Origin: Roseateles toxinivorans
GTDB taxonomy: Bacteria > Pseudomonadota > Gammaproteobacteria > Burkholderiales > Burkholderiaceae_C
NCBI GenBank assembly: GCA_945898095.1
Contig: CAMDHE010000007.1
Coordinates: forward strand, 1 to 64,000
DNA length: 64,000 nucleotides
Reading direction: 5' to 3'
Made by a program: the position numbers and the translations under genes. This document shows positions 47,347-57,337 of this stretch, piece after piece. The notes under the pieces are model-generated. The model saw nothing but the letters and a program-made list of their open reading frames with translations. It did no database searches and had not been told where the DNA came from. The first letter of the stretch is position 1. Each line of letters opens with the position of its first letter.

Positions 47347-47931
47347 TTATTGGTGCACGACCACCAGCAAGGCAATGGCAACTTCCACTTTCGAGGGATT
47401 GCGGATGGCATGCGGCGCATCTGCGGCGTAGCGCGCGGTGTCGCCGCTGCTGAGCAGTTTTTCGCCGCCTTGGGCGCTGAGCAACAAGCTGCCGTTGTTG
47501 ACGGTCAGGTGCTCGCGCGAACCTGACTCATGGGCCGCTGATTCAATCGCGCCGCCGGGTTGTATCGTCAGTTCGTACCACTCGAACTGGCCGGCCAACT
47601 CGATCGGTCCGAGGATATGCATGCGGCACAAACCGTCAGGGCTGCTCAGTGAAGGCATCGCATGATTGCCCACCAGTTCGATTGACTTTGAACCGGCCTT
47701 GGCACCGCCACCAAGCAGTTCCGAGAGTTCAACCCGCAAGGCATTGGCAAGGCGCCAGACGACGGCAACTGTCGGATTGGCCTGGTTGCGCTCGATTTGC
47801 GACAACATCGATTTTGAGACGCCGGCACGGCGCGACAACTCGTCCAGTGACAGCGCCTGCGCCTGGCGCAATGCTTGCAAGGCAGCTCCGACCCTGGGCG
47901 GTTCAGTCGCTGTTTGTGGGGATTTGGACAT
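47347..47931 (-). CDS. XRE-family regulator with C-terminal cupin domain
   Basis: 'LRQAQALSLDELSRRAGVSKSMLSQIERNQANPTVAVVWRLANAL' HTH; C-terminal 'HESGSREHLTVNNGSLLL' cupin pattern. Confidence 0.9.
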   Translation of the reverse strand: MSKSPQTATEPPRVGAALQALRQAQALSLDELSRRAGVSKSMLSQIERNQANPTVAVVWRLANALRVELSELLGGGAKAGSKSIELVGNHAMPSLSSPDGLCRMHILGPIELAGQFEWYELTIQPGGAIESAAHESGSREHLTVNNGSLLLSAQGGEKLLSSGDTARYAADAPHAIRNPSKVEVAIALLVVVHQ

Positions 47932-47971
47932 GCTTGACCTCGAAGTTGAAATCCTTGATACTGGACATTCG

Positions 47972-47985
47972 TTCGATATATCGAA
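47972..47985. promoter_or_regulatory. Predicted operator, perfect palindrome TTCGATATATCGAA
   Basis: 14-bp perfect palindrome in the 84-bp divergent gap between the XRE-cupin regulator and kbl. Confidence 0.6.
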
Positions 47986-48015
47986 TAAACCAGGATATTG
48001 TGCACCCGGAGCGCC

Positions 48016-49226
<1,211 letters not shown>

Positions 49227-49230
<4 letters not shown>

Positions 49231-50168
49231 AGATCCTCATCATTGGCGCCAACGGCCAGATCGGCACCGAGTTGGCGCAGTCGCTGGCGCTGCGCCATGG
49301 CCAGGCCAATATCATCAGCTGCGACCTGGCACCGCAGGGCCGCTCGCCCGAGCTGACCCATGAAATGCTCGACGTCACCGATGCCGCGGCGCTGGCGACG
49401 GTGGTCAAGCGGCATGGGATCCGGCAGATTTACCACCTCGCTGCAGCGCTATCGGCCACAGGTGAGCAGCATCCGATGTGGGCCTGGGACCTGAACATGA
49501 AAGGCCTGCTCAATGTGCTGGAACTGGCCCGGGTGGCAAAGCTCGAGCGGGTTTTCTGGCCCAGCTCGATCGCGGCCTTCGGCCCGTCGACGCCGGCGCT
49601 TGATACGCCGCAGACCTGCGCGATGGACCCGAGCACCGTCTACGGAATTTCCAAACTGGCGGGCGAACGCTGGTGCGCCTGGTACCACGCCAAGCATGGC
49701 GTCGATGTGCGCAGCCTGCGTTATCCCGGCCTGATCAGCTACAAGACCGCACCCGGCGGCGGCACCACCGACTATGCGGTCGAGATCTTCCATGCCGCGC
49801 TCAAGCATGGCCGCTACCGCTGTTTCCTGGAAGCCGGCCAAGCCCTGCCGATGATGTATATGCCCGACGCGTTGCGCGCCACGCTCGAATTGATGGAGGC
49901 CCCAGCGGAAAAAATCAGGCAACGTGGCAGTTACAACCTGGCCGGTATCAGCTTCAACCCGGCCGAAATCGCCGCCGCGATTGCCGAGCGGATTCCAGGT
50001 TTCGAGATCAGCTATGCGCCCGATTTCCGTCAGGAGATCGCCGCCAGTTGGCCGCAGCGCATCGATGACAGCGTGGCCCGCGCCGACTGGGGCTGGCGGC
50101 CGGATTACGACTTGCGCGCGATGGTGGCGGAGATGTTGCAACAGTTGACACAACCCCAAGTTCGGTGA
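49227..50168 (+). CDS. SDR-type L-threonine 3-dehydrogenase (NAD-dependent epimerase family)
   Basis: 'ILIIGANGQIGTELAQSLA', 'VFWPSSIAAFGPSTP', 'YGISKLAGERWCAWYHAKHGVDVRSLRYPGLISYKTAPGGGTTDYAVEIFHAA'; ATGA overlap with kbl. Confidence 0.92.
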
Positions 50169-50202
50169 ATCGACCGGGCGGACGCACTGCTAAGCTGTTG
50201 GC

Positions 50203-51015
50203 ATGTTGAAACAGCTTCTCATCTCCATCAGCCTGCTCACCGGCGCAGGATGCGCAAGCGCACAGCCGGTTGACGATGATTCGTTTCGCTATCTTTTGGG
50301 CCTGGGCATCAACAACGGCCCGGAAGCGCCTGGGGCTGCGCATCGAAGCAGCGGCGGCGGTTTGATCTGGGCTGTGCATTGGGGTAAATGGCGGCTCTCA
50401 ACTTCGGGGGCTACGGCCCTGATGGGTTTCGGCAATGTGACGGTAGGGCCGGGCAGTGGTGCCAGTCGCGATCTGCTGCGCAGCGAGAACTTCCGACTCG
50501 GTTTCGGACTGCGTATTGACAACGGCCGCAAGAGCGAAGACCTGGCGCTGACCGCCGGCCTTCCCGATGTGCAGAGAACCCTGCTTGGGCGCGTTTACGC
50601 CAGCTACACCTTGTCGAAGGATTGGCAGCTTGCCGCCGCAGTCAACCAGGATCTGCTTGGCAAGGGCGGCGGTCTGGTCTGGAACGCCGACCTCAGCCAC
50701 CAACTGTTTGCCTCGAAGGCCAGCGCACTCAGCGCTGGAATCGGCATTTCAGGCACCGATGGCCGGCATATGCGCAGCTATTTCGGCGTGCCGGTCGATT
50801 CGGCAGCAGCGCTTCGATTCGGCCATGCTTATCTGCCCGATGCCGGCCTGCGCGATGCCGCGGTCGGTGTCAGCTACACCCGTGCGATCACGCCGCGCTG
50901 GGTTGGTTTCGCCAATCTCAGTGCTTCCAGACTGCTTGGTCAGGCGGCAGACAGCCCCTTGACCCAGAACCCGACCGGCGTCAGCTGGAGTGTCGGGCTG
51001 GCCTACCGGAATTGA
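50203..51015 (+). CDS. MipA/OmpV family outer-membrane protein
   Basis: Signal peptide; 'RYLLGLGINNGP', 'GKGGGLVWNADLSHQL', terminal 'WSVGLAYRN' barrel strand. Confidence 0.75.
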   Translation: MLKQLLISISLLTGAGCASAQPVDDDSFRYLLGLGINNGPEAPGAAHRSSGGGLIWAVHWGKWRLSTSGATALMGFGNVTVGPGSGASRDLLRSENFRLGFGLRIDNGRKSEDLALTAGLPDVQRTLLGRVYASYTLSKDWQLAAAVNQDLLGKGGGLVWNADLSHQLFASKASALSAGIGISGTDGRHMRSYFGVPVDSAAALRFGHAYLPDAGLRDAAVGVSYTRAITPRWVGFANLSASRLLGQAADSPLTQNPTGVSWSVGLAYRN

Positions 51016-51027
51016 TCGGGTCGGCGG

Positions 51028-51834
51028 TCAAACCTCCAGCGCTTGGCGGATCGCCAGCAGCAATTGATCGGGGCGCTCGGCCATCAACGAATGCCCGCAA
51101 TCCAGCGTGACGACGCTGGCCTGCAAGGCTTCGGCCAAGGCCCGGGCTTGCTTGGGCGCGGTCATCTGGTCCGAGCCGCCGAGGATCATGCCGGTCCTGC
51201 ATATGACCCTGCTTGCAGCCGACATTCCGCCGGCATAGGCATCGCAGATCCGGAAATCATGTTCGAACAGATTGACCCCTGTTTGCAGCTTCAGCATGCG
51301 GCGCTTCAAGGCGATTTCACCACCCTGCAGCCAGGCGCCGGGGCCTGGGTAGGAGGGCTTGCCGGCCCAACTGGCAAAGGAAAAGCCGTTCACCATCTTG
51401 ATGGCCTGCAGCGGTTGCGTACGTGCCAAATCGAGCAAGGCAGGCGAAACCTTCATCGGGCAAGCCGTGGCCAGCAGGAACAGATGGCTGGCCCGCAATG
51501 GCGCTTGTGCGGCCGCTTCGAGGGCGATCAACGAGCCCATGCTGTGTCCGACCAGCGCGGCCTGCTGCACGCCCGCAGCATCGAGCAGTTGCCAGATCCA
51601 GGCCCCCAGGTCTTCGACGCTGTCGAGTGGCAGCGAAGCGCTGCGCCCATGGCCGGGCAGGTCGACCGCCAGCACAGCCCAGCCATGATGGGCGAACCAG
51701 CGCGCCAGCAAAGTCCAGACGCTGTGGTCATTCATCGCTCCATGGATGAAGACGATGCAGGGCAGGGCAGGGTCAAACGTTTTTCCGCCGCTGTAGGCAT
51801 AGACGGCTTGGCCATTGAGTTGGATGTTCATCAA
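51028..51834 (-). CDS. Alpha/beta hydrolase
   Basis: 'IVFIHGAMNDHSVW', 'LVGHSMGSLIALEAAAQAP', 'LDCGHSLMAERPDQLL'. Confidence 0.92.
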   Translation of the reverse strand: MMNIQLNGQAVYAYSGGKTFDPALPCIVFIHGAMNDHSVWTLLARWFAHHGWAVLAVDLPGHGRSASLPLDSVEDLGAWIWQLLDAAGVQQAALVGHSMGSLIALEAAAQAPLRASHLFLLATACPMKVSPALLDLARTQPLQAIKMVNGFSFASWAGKPSYPGPGAWLQGGEIALKRRMLKLQTGVNLFEHDFRICDAYAGGMSAASRVICRTGMILGGSDQMTAPKQARALAEALQASVVTLDCGHSLMAERPDQLLLAIRQALEV

Positions 51835-51843
51835 GACTCCAGC

Positions 51844-53148
51844 TTATCGGCAGGCGATCTTCAGCGCGCGCTTCAGGTCGTCGATCAGGTCATCAGCGTC
51901 TTCGAGACCGATCGACAGCCTGATCGTCCCGGCGCTGATGCCAGCCAAATGCAGCGCCCCATCGTCCATCCGGCTGTGCGTCGTGCTGGCCGGGTGGATC
52001 ACCAACGAGCGGCAGTCGCCGACATTGGCCAGATGCGAAAAAATCTTCAACGCCTGGATGAAGTCACGGCCTTGTTCGCGGCTGCCTTTCAGGTCGAAAC
52101 TGAAGACCGATCCGCAGCCCCGCGGCAGCAGCCTTTGCGCCAAGGCGTGGTCAGGATGGGATGGCAAACCGGGATAGCCCACGCCCAGCACGGTTGGCTG
52201 GGCAGCGAGGAATTCAGCGACCTTCTGCGCGTTTTGCACATGGCGCTGCATGCGCAGCGGCAGCGTCTCGATGCCCTGCAAAATCAGCCAGGCGCTGTGC
52301 GGACTGATGCAGGCGCCGAAGTCGCGCAGACCCTCGCGGCGCGCCCGCAGCAGAAAAGCGCCGACAGTACTTTCCTCGCTGAAGACCATGCCGTGGAAGC
52401 CGGCATAGGGCTCGCAAAGCTCGGCGAACAAGCCATGCTTGTCATGCGCTGCCTGCCAATCGAAGGCGCCGCTGTCGACCAGCACGCCGCCGACCACGGT
52501 GCCATGGCCCGAAAGGAATTTGGTCGCCGAGTGGTAGACCAGATCGGCGCCATGCTCGAACGGGCGCAGCAAATAGGGTGTCGTCAGCGTCGAATCGAGC
52601 AGCAGCGGCAGGCCGGCCTCATGCGCAATTGCGGCGACCTGCGCAATGTCAAGCAGGTCCATGCCCGGGTTGCCCAAGGTTTCGCCGAACAGCAACTTCG
52701 TGTTCGGCCGGATCGCTGCGCGCCATCCGTCGAGGTCGCCGGGACGCACAAAGGTCGTCTGGATGCCGAATCGCGCCAAGGTGTAATGCAGCAGATTGTG
52801 CGAACCGCCATAGAGCGCGCTGGATGAAACGATATGTGAGCCGGCGCCGGCCAATGTGGTGATCGCCAGATGCAGGGCGGCCTGTCCGCTGGCTGTGGCG
52901 ATGGCGCCGATGCCGCCTTCGAGCGCGGCGACCCGCTCCTCGAAGACCGCCGTGGTCGGGTTGGAGATGCGCGAGTAGACGTGGCCGGCGCGTTCCATAT
53001 TGAACAGCGAAGCGGCTTGTTCGGCGCTCTCGAACACGAACGATGTCGTCAGGTGCAGTGGCGTCACGCGGGCGCCAGTGGCCGGGTCAGGGCTGGCGCC
53101 AGCATGCAAGGCCAGGGTATCAAAACCAGGGTCTGAGTAGCCGGACAT
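51844..53148 (-). CDS. O-acetylhomoserine/O-succinylhomoserine sulfhydrylase family PLP enzyme
   Basis: 'DTLALHAGASPDPATGARVTPLHLTTSFVF', 'YSRISNPTTAVFEERVAALEGG', 'VYHSATKFLSGHGTVVGG'. Confidence 0.94.
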   Translation of the reverse strand: MSGYSDPGFDTLALHAGASPDPATGARVTPLHLTTSFVFESAEQAASLFNMERAGHVYSRISNPTTAVFEERVAALEGGIGAIATASGQAALHLAITTLAGAGSHIVSSSALYGGSHNLLHYTLARFGIQTTFVRPGDLDGWRAAIRPNTKLLFGETLGNPGMDLLDIAQVAAIAHEAGLPLLLDSTLTTPYLLRPFEHGADLVYHSATKFLSGHGTVVGGVLVDSGAFDWQAAHDKHGLFAELCEPYAGFHGMVFSEESTVGAFLLRARREGLRDFGACISPHSAWLILQGIETLPLRMQRHVQNAQKVAEFLAAQPTVLGVGYPGLPSHPDHALAQRLLPRGCGSVFSFDLKGSREQGRDFIQALKIFSHLANVGDCRSLVIHPASTTHSRMDDGALHLAGISAGTIRLSIGLEDADDLIDDLKRALKIACR

Positions 53149-53238
53149 AGGCGATTTCGAAAGTCTTGGGTGGCTTGATTGTGTGCTATGTTTGAAGGCA
53201 ACAGTCGCCCACAAAGGCGGCCCCGAAAATTTGAGGAG

Positions 53239-53715
53239 ATGAACATGAAAGTCATCGATATCCTGCGCGTCAAGGGCGGCACGTTGTTCACGGTCTCGCC
53301 CGATGAGTACCTGTCGGTCGTTGTTACGACGATGGCCGATCAGGACATCGGCTCACTGGTGGTGATGGCGCATGGCGAACTGGTCGGCATGTTGACCTTC
53401 CGTGAAGTCATCGAGGCGCTGGTCCGAAACGGCGGCAGCATCGGCAGCTTGCAGGTGCGCGGCGTGATGGACGACCATCCGCTGACCTGCACGCCCGAGA
53501 CCGACATGGACGAGGTGCGCCGCATGATGCTGGGCCGCCATGCGCGCTATATGCCGGTGCTCGATGGCCGCACCTTGATGGGCGTGATTTCGTTTTACGA
53601 CGTGGCCAAGGCGGTGGTTGACGGCCAGGATTTCGAGAACCGGATGCTCAAGGCCTATATCCGCGACTGGCCGCTCGAAGACCAGCCGGCCGCGAGCGAG
53701 ACACCTAACCCATAG
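53239..53715 (+). CDS. CBS domain-containing protein
   Basis: Two CBS units: '[34 protein letters not shown]' and '[31 protein letters not shown]'. Confidence 0.93.
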   Translation: MNMKVIDILRVKGGTLFTVSPDEYLSVVVTTMADQDIGSLVVMAHGELVGMLTFREVIEALVRNGGSIGSLQVRGVMDDHPLTCTPETDMDEVRRMMLGRHARYMPVLDGRTLMGVISFYDVAKAVVDGQDFENRMLKAYIRDWPLEDQPAASETPNP

Positions 53716-53756
53716 CCGCCGGTAGAATCGGGGGCTTCAGCAATCACGGGTTCCCC

Positions 53757-54857
53757 ATGTCAGGCAGCACTTTCGGCGAATTGTTCAGGGTCACCAATTT
53801 CGGCGAAAGCCATGGCCCGGCGATCGGTTGCGTGATCGACGGTTGCCCGCCCGGATTGACTCTGTCAGAGGCTGACATCCAGCCCGAACTGGATCGTCGG
53901 CGACCCGGCACTTCGCGCCATGTCACGCAGCGCCAGGAGCCTGACATCGTCGAGATCCTCTCCGGCGTCTATGAAGGCCGGACCACCGGCACGCCGATCT
54001 GCCTGCTGATCAAGAATACCGACCAGCGCAGCCGCGATTACGGCAATCTGCTCGATACCTTTCGCCCCGGACATGCTGACTACAGCTACTGGCGCAAATA
54101 CGGGCTGCGCGACCCGCGCGGTGGCGGCCGGTCTTCAGCCCGATTGACCGCGCCGATGGTTGGCGCAGGGGCTGTCGCCAAGCTTTGGTTGAAACAGAAA
54201 TACGGCTGCGAATTCCGCGGCTGCATGACCCAGTTGGGCAGTATCGAGATTCCGTTCGAGGGCTGGCAGCATGTGCCGAACAACCCGTTTTTTGCTGCCA
54301 ATGTCAGCAAGATCGACGAGCTCGAAGCCTATATGGATGCGCTGCGAAAGTCCGGCGATTCGGTCGGCGCGCGCATCCGGGTTGAGGCCGTCCATGTGCC
54401 GGTCGGCCTGGGTGAGCCCTTGTTCGACAAGCTCGACGCTGACATCGCTTATGCGCTGATGGGCATCAATGCGGTCAAAGGTGTCGAGATTGGCGCCGGC
54501 TTTGGCGTGGTCGCGCAGCATGGCAGCGAACATGGTGACGAGTTGACGCCGCTGGGCTTTGCCAGCAACAACTCGGGCGGCATGCTCGGCGGGATTTCAA
54601 CCGGGCAGGACATCGTCGCGTCGATCGCGATCAAGCCGACCAGTTCGATCCGCAGCCCGAAGGCGTCGATCAACCGTGCGGGAGAGCCAGCTATCGTCGA
54701 AACCTTTGGTCGCCATGACCCCTGCGTCGGCATCCGTGCCACGCCGATTGCCGAAGCCATGCTGGCCCTGGTGCTGATGGACCATGCCTTGCGGCAGCGC
54801 GCCCAATGCGGCGATGTGGAGTTGCCGATCGCCGCGATAGCCGCAGCAGCACCCTAG
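53757..54857 (+). CDS. aroC: Chorismate synthase
   Basis: '[34 protein letters not shown]', '[30 protein letters not shown]'. Confidence 0.97.
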   Translation: MSGSTFGELFRVTNFGESHGPAIGCVIDGCPPGLTLSEADIQPELDRRRPGTSRHVTQRQEPDIVEILSGVYEGRTTGTPICLLIKNTDQRSRDYGNLLDTFRPGHADYSYWRKYGLRDPRGGGRSSARLTAPMVGAGAVAKLWLKQKYGCEFRGCMTQLGSIEIPFEGWQHVPNNPFFAANVSKIDELEAYMDALRKSGDSVGARIRVEAVHVPVGLGEPLFDKLDADIAYALMGINAVKGVEIGAGFGVVAQHGSEHGDELTPLGFASNNSGGMLGGISTGQDIVASIAIKPTSSIRSPKASINRAGEPAIVETFGRHDPCVGIRATPIAEAMLALVLMDHALRQRAQCGDVELPIAAIAAAAP

Positions 54858-56050
54858 TGCCGGCTGATTCGAAGCGTTCGCTGAGCGCCTGCGCAGCGCT
54901 GTCATGCGTCTATTTCGCAGCCATCGGCGGCTTCAATCCTTACGCGCCGCTCTGGTACAAGGAACTCGGCATGTCGGTGTTTGCAATCGGCGTGCTGGTC
55001 TCCCTGCAGAGTTGGACCCGCATCTTCGCGACCTATGCCTGGGGCGCGCTGGCGGACCATAGCGGGCAGCGGGTGCAGATCATTCGCTGGGCGGCGCTGG
55101 CCAGTTTTGTGGCCGGGCTCGGATTCCTGGCGCCACCGCATTTCGCGACCCTGGCGCTGGCGACCTTGCTGATGTTTTTGTTCAACGCAGCCATCGTTCC
55201 ACTGAACGACACCGTGGTCGCTGCACACTTGGTCAGTGAAGACGGTCAAATGGACGCCAAGCGCTACGGTCGAGTGCGAGTCTGGGGTTCGATCGGCTTT
55301 TTGCTGACCGTCGTGCTGGCCGGTTGGTGGTTCCAGCATGCCGGCATGCAGGCCTTTGCCTTCACCATCATCGGTTTGCTGGCGCTGGTGGTCTGGGCGG
55401 CTTGGCGCTTGCCGATTCAGTCCGGCCAGATGATGGTCAAGGCGGACCCCGAACAGGCGCAACTGTCGATTGGCGCGGTGCTCGGCAGGCCCGAAGTGCG
55501 CTGGTTCTTTGTCAGTGTTTTTCTGACTGTCCTCGCGCATTCTTCGATCTATGCATTTTTCAGCCTGTACCTGGTCGAACTGGGTTTTGGCAAGCAGGTC
55601 GTCGGCATGCTCTGGGCGGTCTCGATCGTGGTCGAGATCATCTGGTTTGCCTTTCAGGGACGCATGCTCGAACGCGGTACGCTGCACCATTGGTTGATCG
55701 GCGCGGCCTTGTTGACGGCCTTGCGCTTCGCAATGATCGTCGGTGGCGGCGCCAACTTGGTCTTGCTGGTGCTGGCGCAATGTCTGCATGCGATCACTTT
55801 TGCCGCCCAGCACACCGCCTGCATTGCCCTGATCACGCGCTACTTCCCCGGGCGTTTGCGTGGTCGTGGTCAGGCCTTGTATTCGGTAATGGGTTACGGA
55901 CTTTCCGGCGTTGTCGGCAGCATCGGCGGGGGCTGGCTGGTGGCGAGTCTGGGTTACCAAGCCTTGTTCATCGCTGCAATCGCTGCGGCCTTGGCCTCGG
56001 CCTTATGTGCCTGGCAAAGCCGACGGCTCGATTCGACTGCGATCGGCTGA
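54857..56050 (+). CDS. MFS transporter
   Basis: Twelve-TM-like protein; GTG start at 54857 overlapping aroC TAG (TAGTG); 'YFAAIGGFNPYAPLWYKELGMSVFAIGVLVSLQSWTRI'. Confidence 0.9.
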   Translation: MPADSKRSLSACAALSCVYFAAIGGFNPYAPLWYKELGMSVFAIGVLVSLQSWTRIFATYAWGALADHSGQRVQIIRWAALASFVAGLGFLAPPHFATLALATLLMFLFNAAIVPLNDTVVAAHLVSEDGQMDAKRYGRVRVWGSIGFLLTVVLAGWWFQHAGMQAFAFTIIGLLALVVWAAWRLPIQSGQMMVKADPEQAQLSIGAVLGRPEVRWFFVSVFLTVLAHSSIYAFFSLYLVELGFGKQVVGMLWAVSIVVEIIWFAFQGRMLERGTLHHWLIGAALLTALRFAMIVGGGANLVLLVLAQCLHAITFAAQHTACIALITRYFPGRLRGRGQALYSVMGYGLSGVVGSIGGGWLVASLGYQALFIAAIAAALASALCAWQSRRLDSTAIG

Positions 56051-56203
56051 AATGAAGCAGCTTTCCACGCTGCTGCTGTCGGCCGATCAATGCGGCTTGC
56101 AGTTCAAGCGCTGAAATCGGCATTTCGTCGCAGCACCAAGGTCAAGGGTTTACGCTAGCCCTACACTGCGGCCAGTTTCAATTGAAGAAGAATGGAGTCT
56201 TGC

Positions 56204-57322
56204 ATGCGCAAGCAATGGTTGATCGGCGGCATCGCCGCGGTCTTGCTGACGGCAGGCGCTATTGGCGCTGTGAAAGTCATCGCCAGCCGGGGTGACAAAT
56301 CCGGCGACAAGCCGCCGGCCACGCTGGAATTCTTGCCGACCGAAGTGGTCAGGCCGATGCTTGCCAGTATGCCCGGCGAGATCGATTTTTCGGGCCCGCT
56401 GGTCGCCCCCGGTACCGTGATCGTGCGCGCCAAGTCAGCCGGTACGCTGCTGAGTCTGAGCGTTCAGGAAGGCAGCCGGGTCAAGGCAGGCCAGTCGCTC
56501 GGTCAGGTCGATATGGAAGAGTTGCGCTATCGGATTGCCGAACGCAGCGCCAGCGTGGCGGCGGCCCAGGCCCAGATGCAGCAGGCCGAGCGCCAGTTCA
56601 AGGCCAGCCAGGGCCTGGCTGAACAGAACTTCATCGCTTCGACTGCCCTTGATACAGCGCGTGCTAGCCTGGAAGCGGCGCGCGGCCAACTCCTCGCTGC
56701 CCAGGCCCAATGGGACAGTGCGCAGGTGACGCTGCGGCAGGCTGCGCTGGTCGCGCCGATCAGCGGGGTCGTTTCGAAGCGCCATGCCTTGCCGGGTGAA
56801 AAGCTGGCGCCGGAACAGCAAATCCTCAGCATCGTCGATTTGAGCCAGCTCGAATTGGCCGGTTTGGTCGGCACCCATGAGGTCAGCCGACTGCAGGCGG
56901 GCATGGCGGTGCAGGTGCAAGTCGAGGGCGCTTTGACCGGAGTCGAGGCGCGTATCAGCCGCATCGCGCCAGCGGCCGAACCGGGCACGCGTTCGATCGG
57001 CGTCACGCTCTTGTTGCCCAATCCGAAAGAGGAATTTCGTGCCGGCCAATATGCTTCGGCGAAGGTCATGCTTGTCGATTCGACCCAGCGCATGACCTTG
57101 CCAGAGTCCGCGGTCAGCAATCTTTCGGGCCAGTCGCAGGTCTGGTTGATCGAGAACGGCGCCTTGCTGCGCCGCATCATCAGCACCGGACGACGCGATC
57201 AGCGCGAAGGCCGGATCGAGGTGTTGCGAGGTCTGAAGGAGTCTGACCAGGTGCTTGCTGCACGTTTTGACAATCTGCGTGAAGGTGCCAAGGCTCTGGT
57301 ACTGACCAAGGCCAAGAGCTGA
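56204..57322 (+). CDS. RND efflux periplasmic adaptor subunit
   Basis: 'GTVIVRAKSAGTLLSLSVQEGSRVKAGQSLGQVD', coiled-coil hairpin, 'LVAPISGVVSKRHALPGEKLAPEQQILSIVD'. Confidence 0.94.
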   Translation: MRKQWLIGGIAAVLLTAGAIGAVKVIASRGDKSGDKPPATLEFLPTEVVRPMLASMPGEIDFSGPLVAPGTVIVRAKSAGTLLSLSVQEGSRVKAGQSLGQVDMEELRYRIAERSASVAAAQAQMQQAERQFKASQGLAEQNFIASTALDTARASLEAARGQLLAAQAQWDSAQVTLRQAALVAPISGVVSKRHALPGEKLAPEQQILSIVDLSQLELAGLVGTHEVSRLQAGMAVQVQVEGALTGVEARISRIAPAAEPGTRSIGVTLLLPNPKEEFRAGQYASAKVMLVDSTQRMTLPESAVSNLSGQSQVWLIENGALLRRIISTGRRDQREGRIEVLRGLKESDQVLAARFDNLREGAKALVLTKAKS

Positions 57323-57337
57323 ACCGGCGCCAAGACC

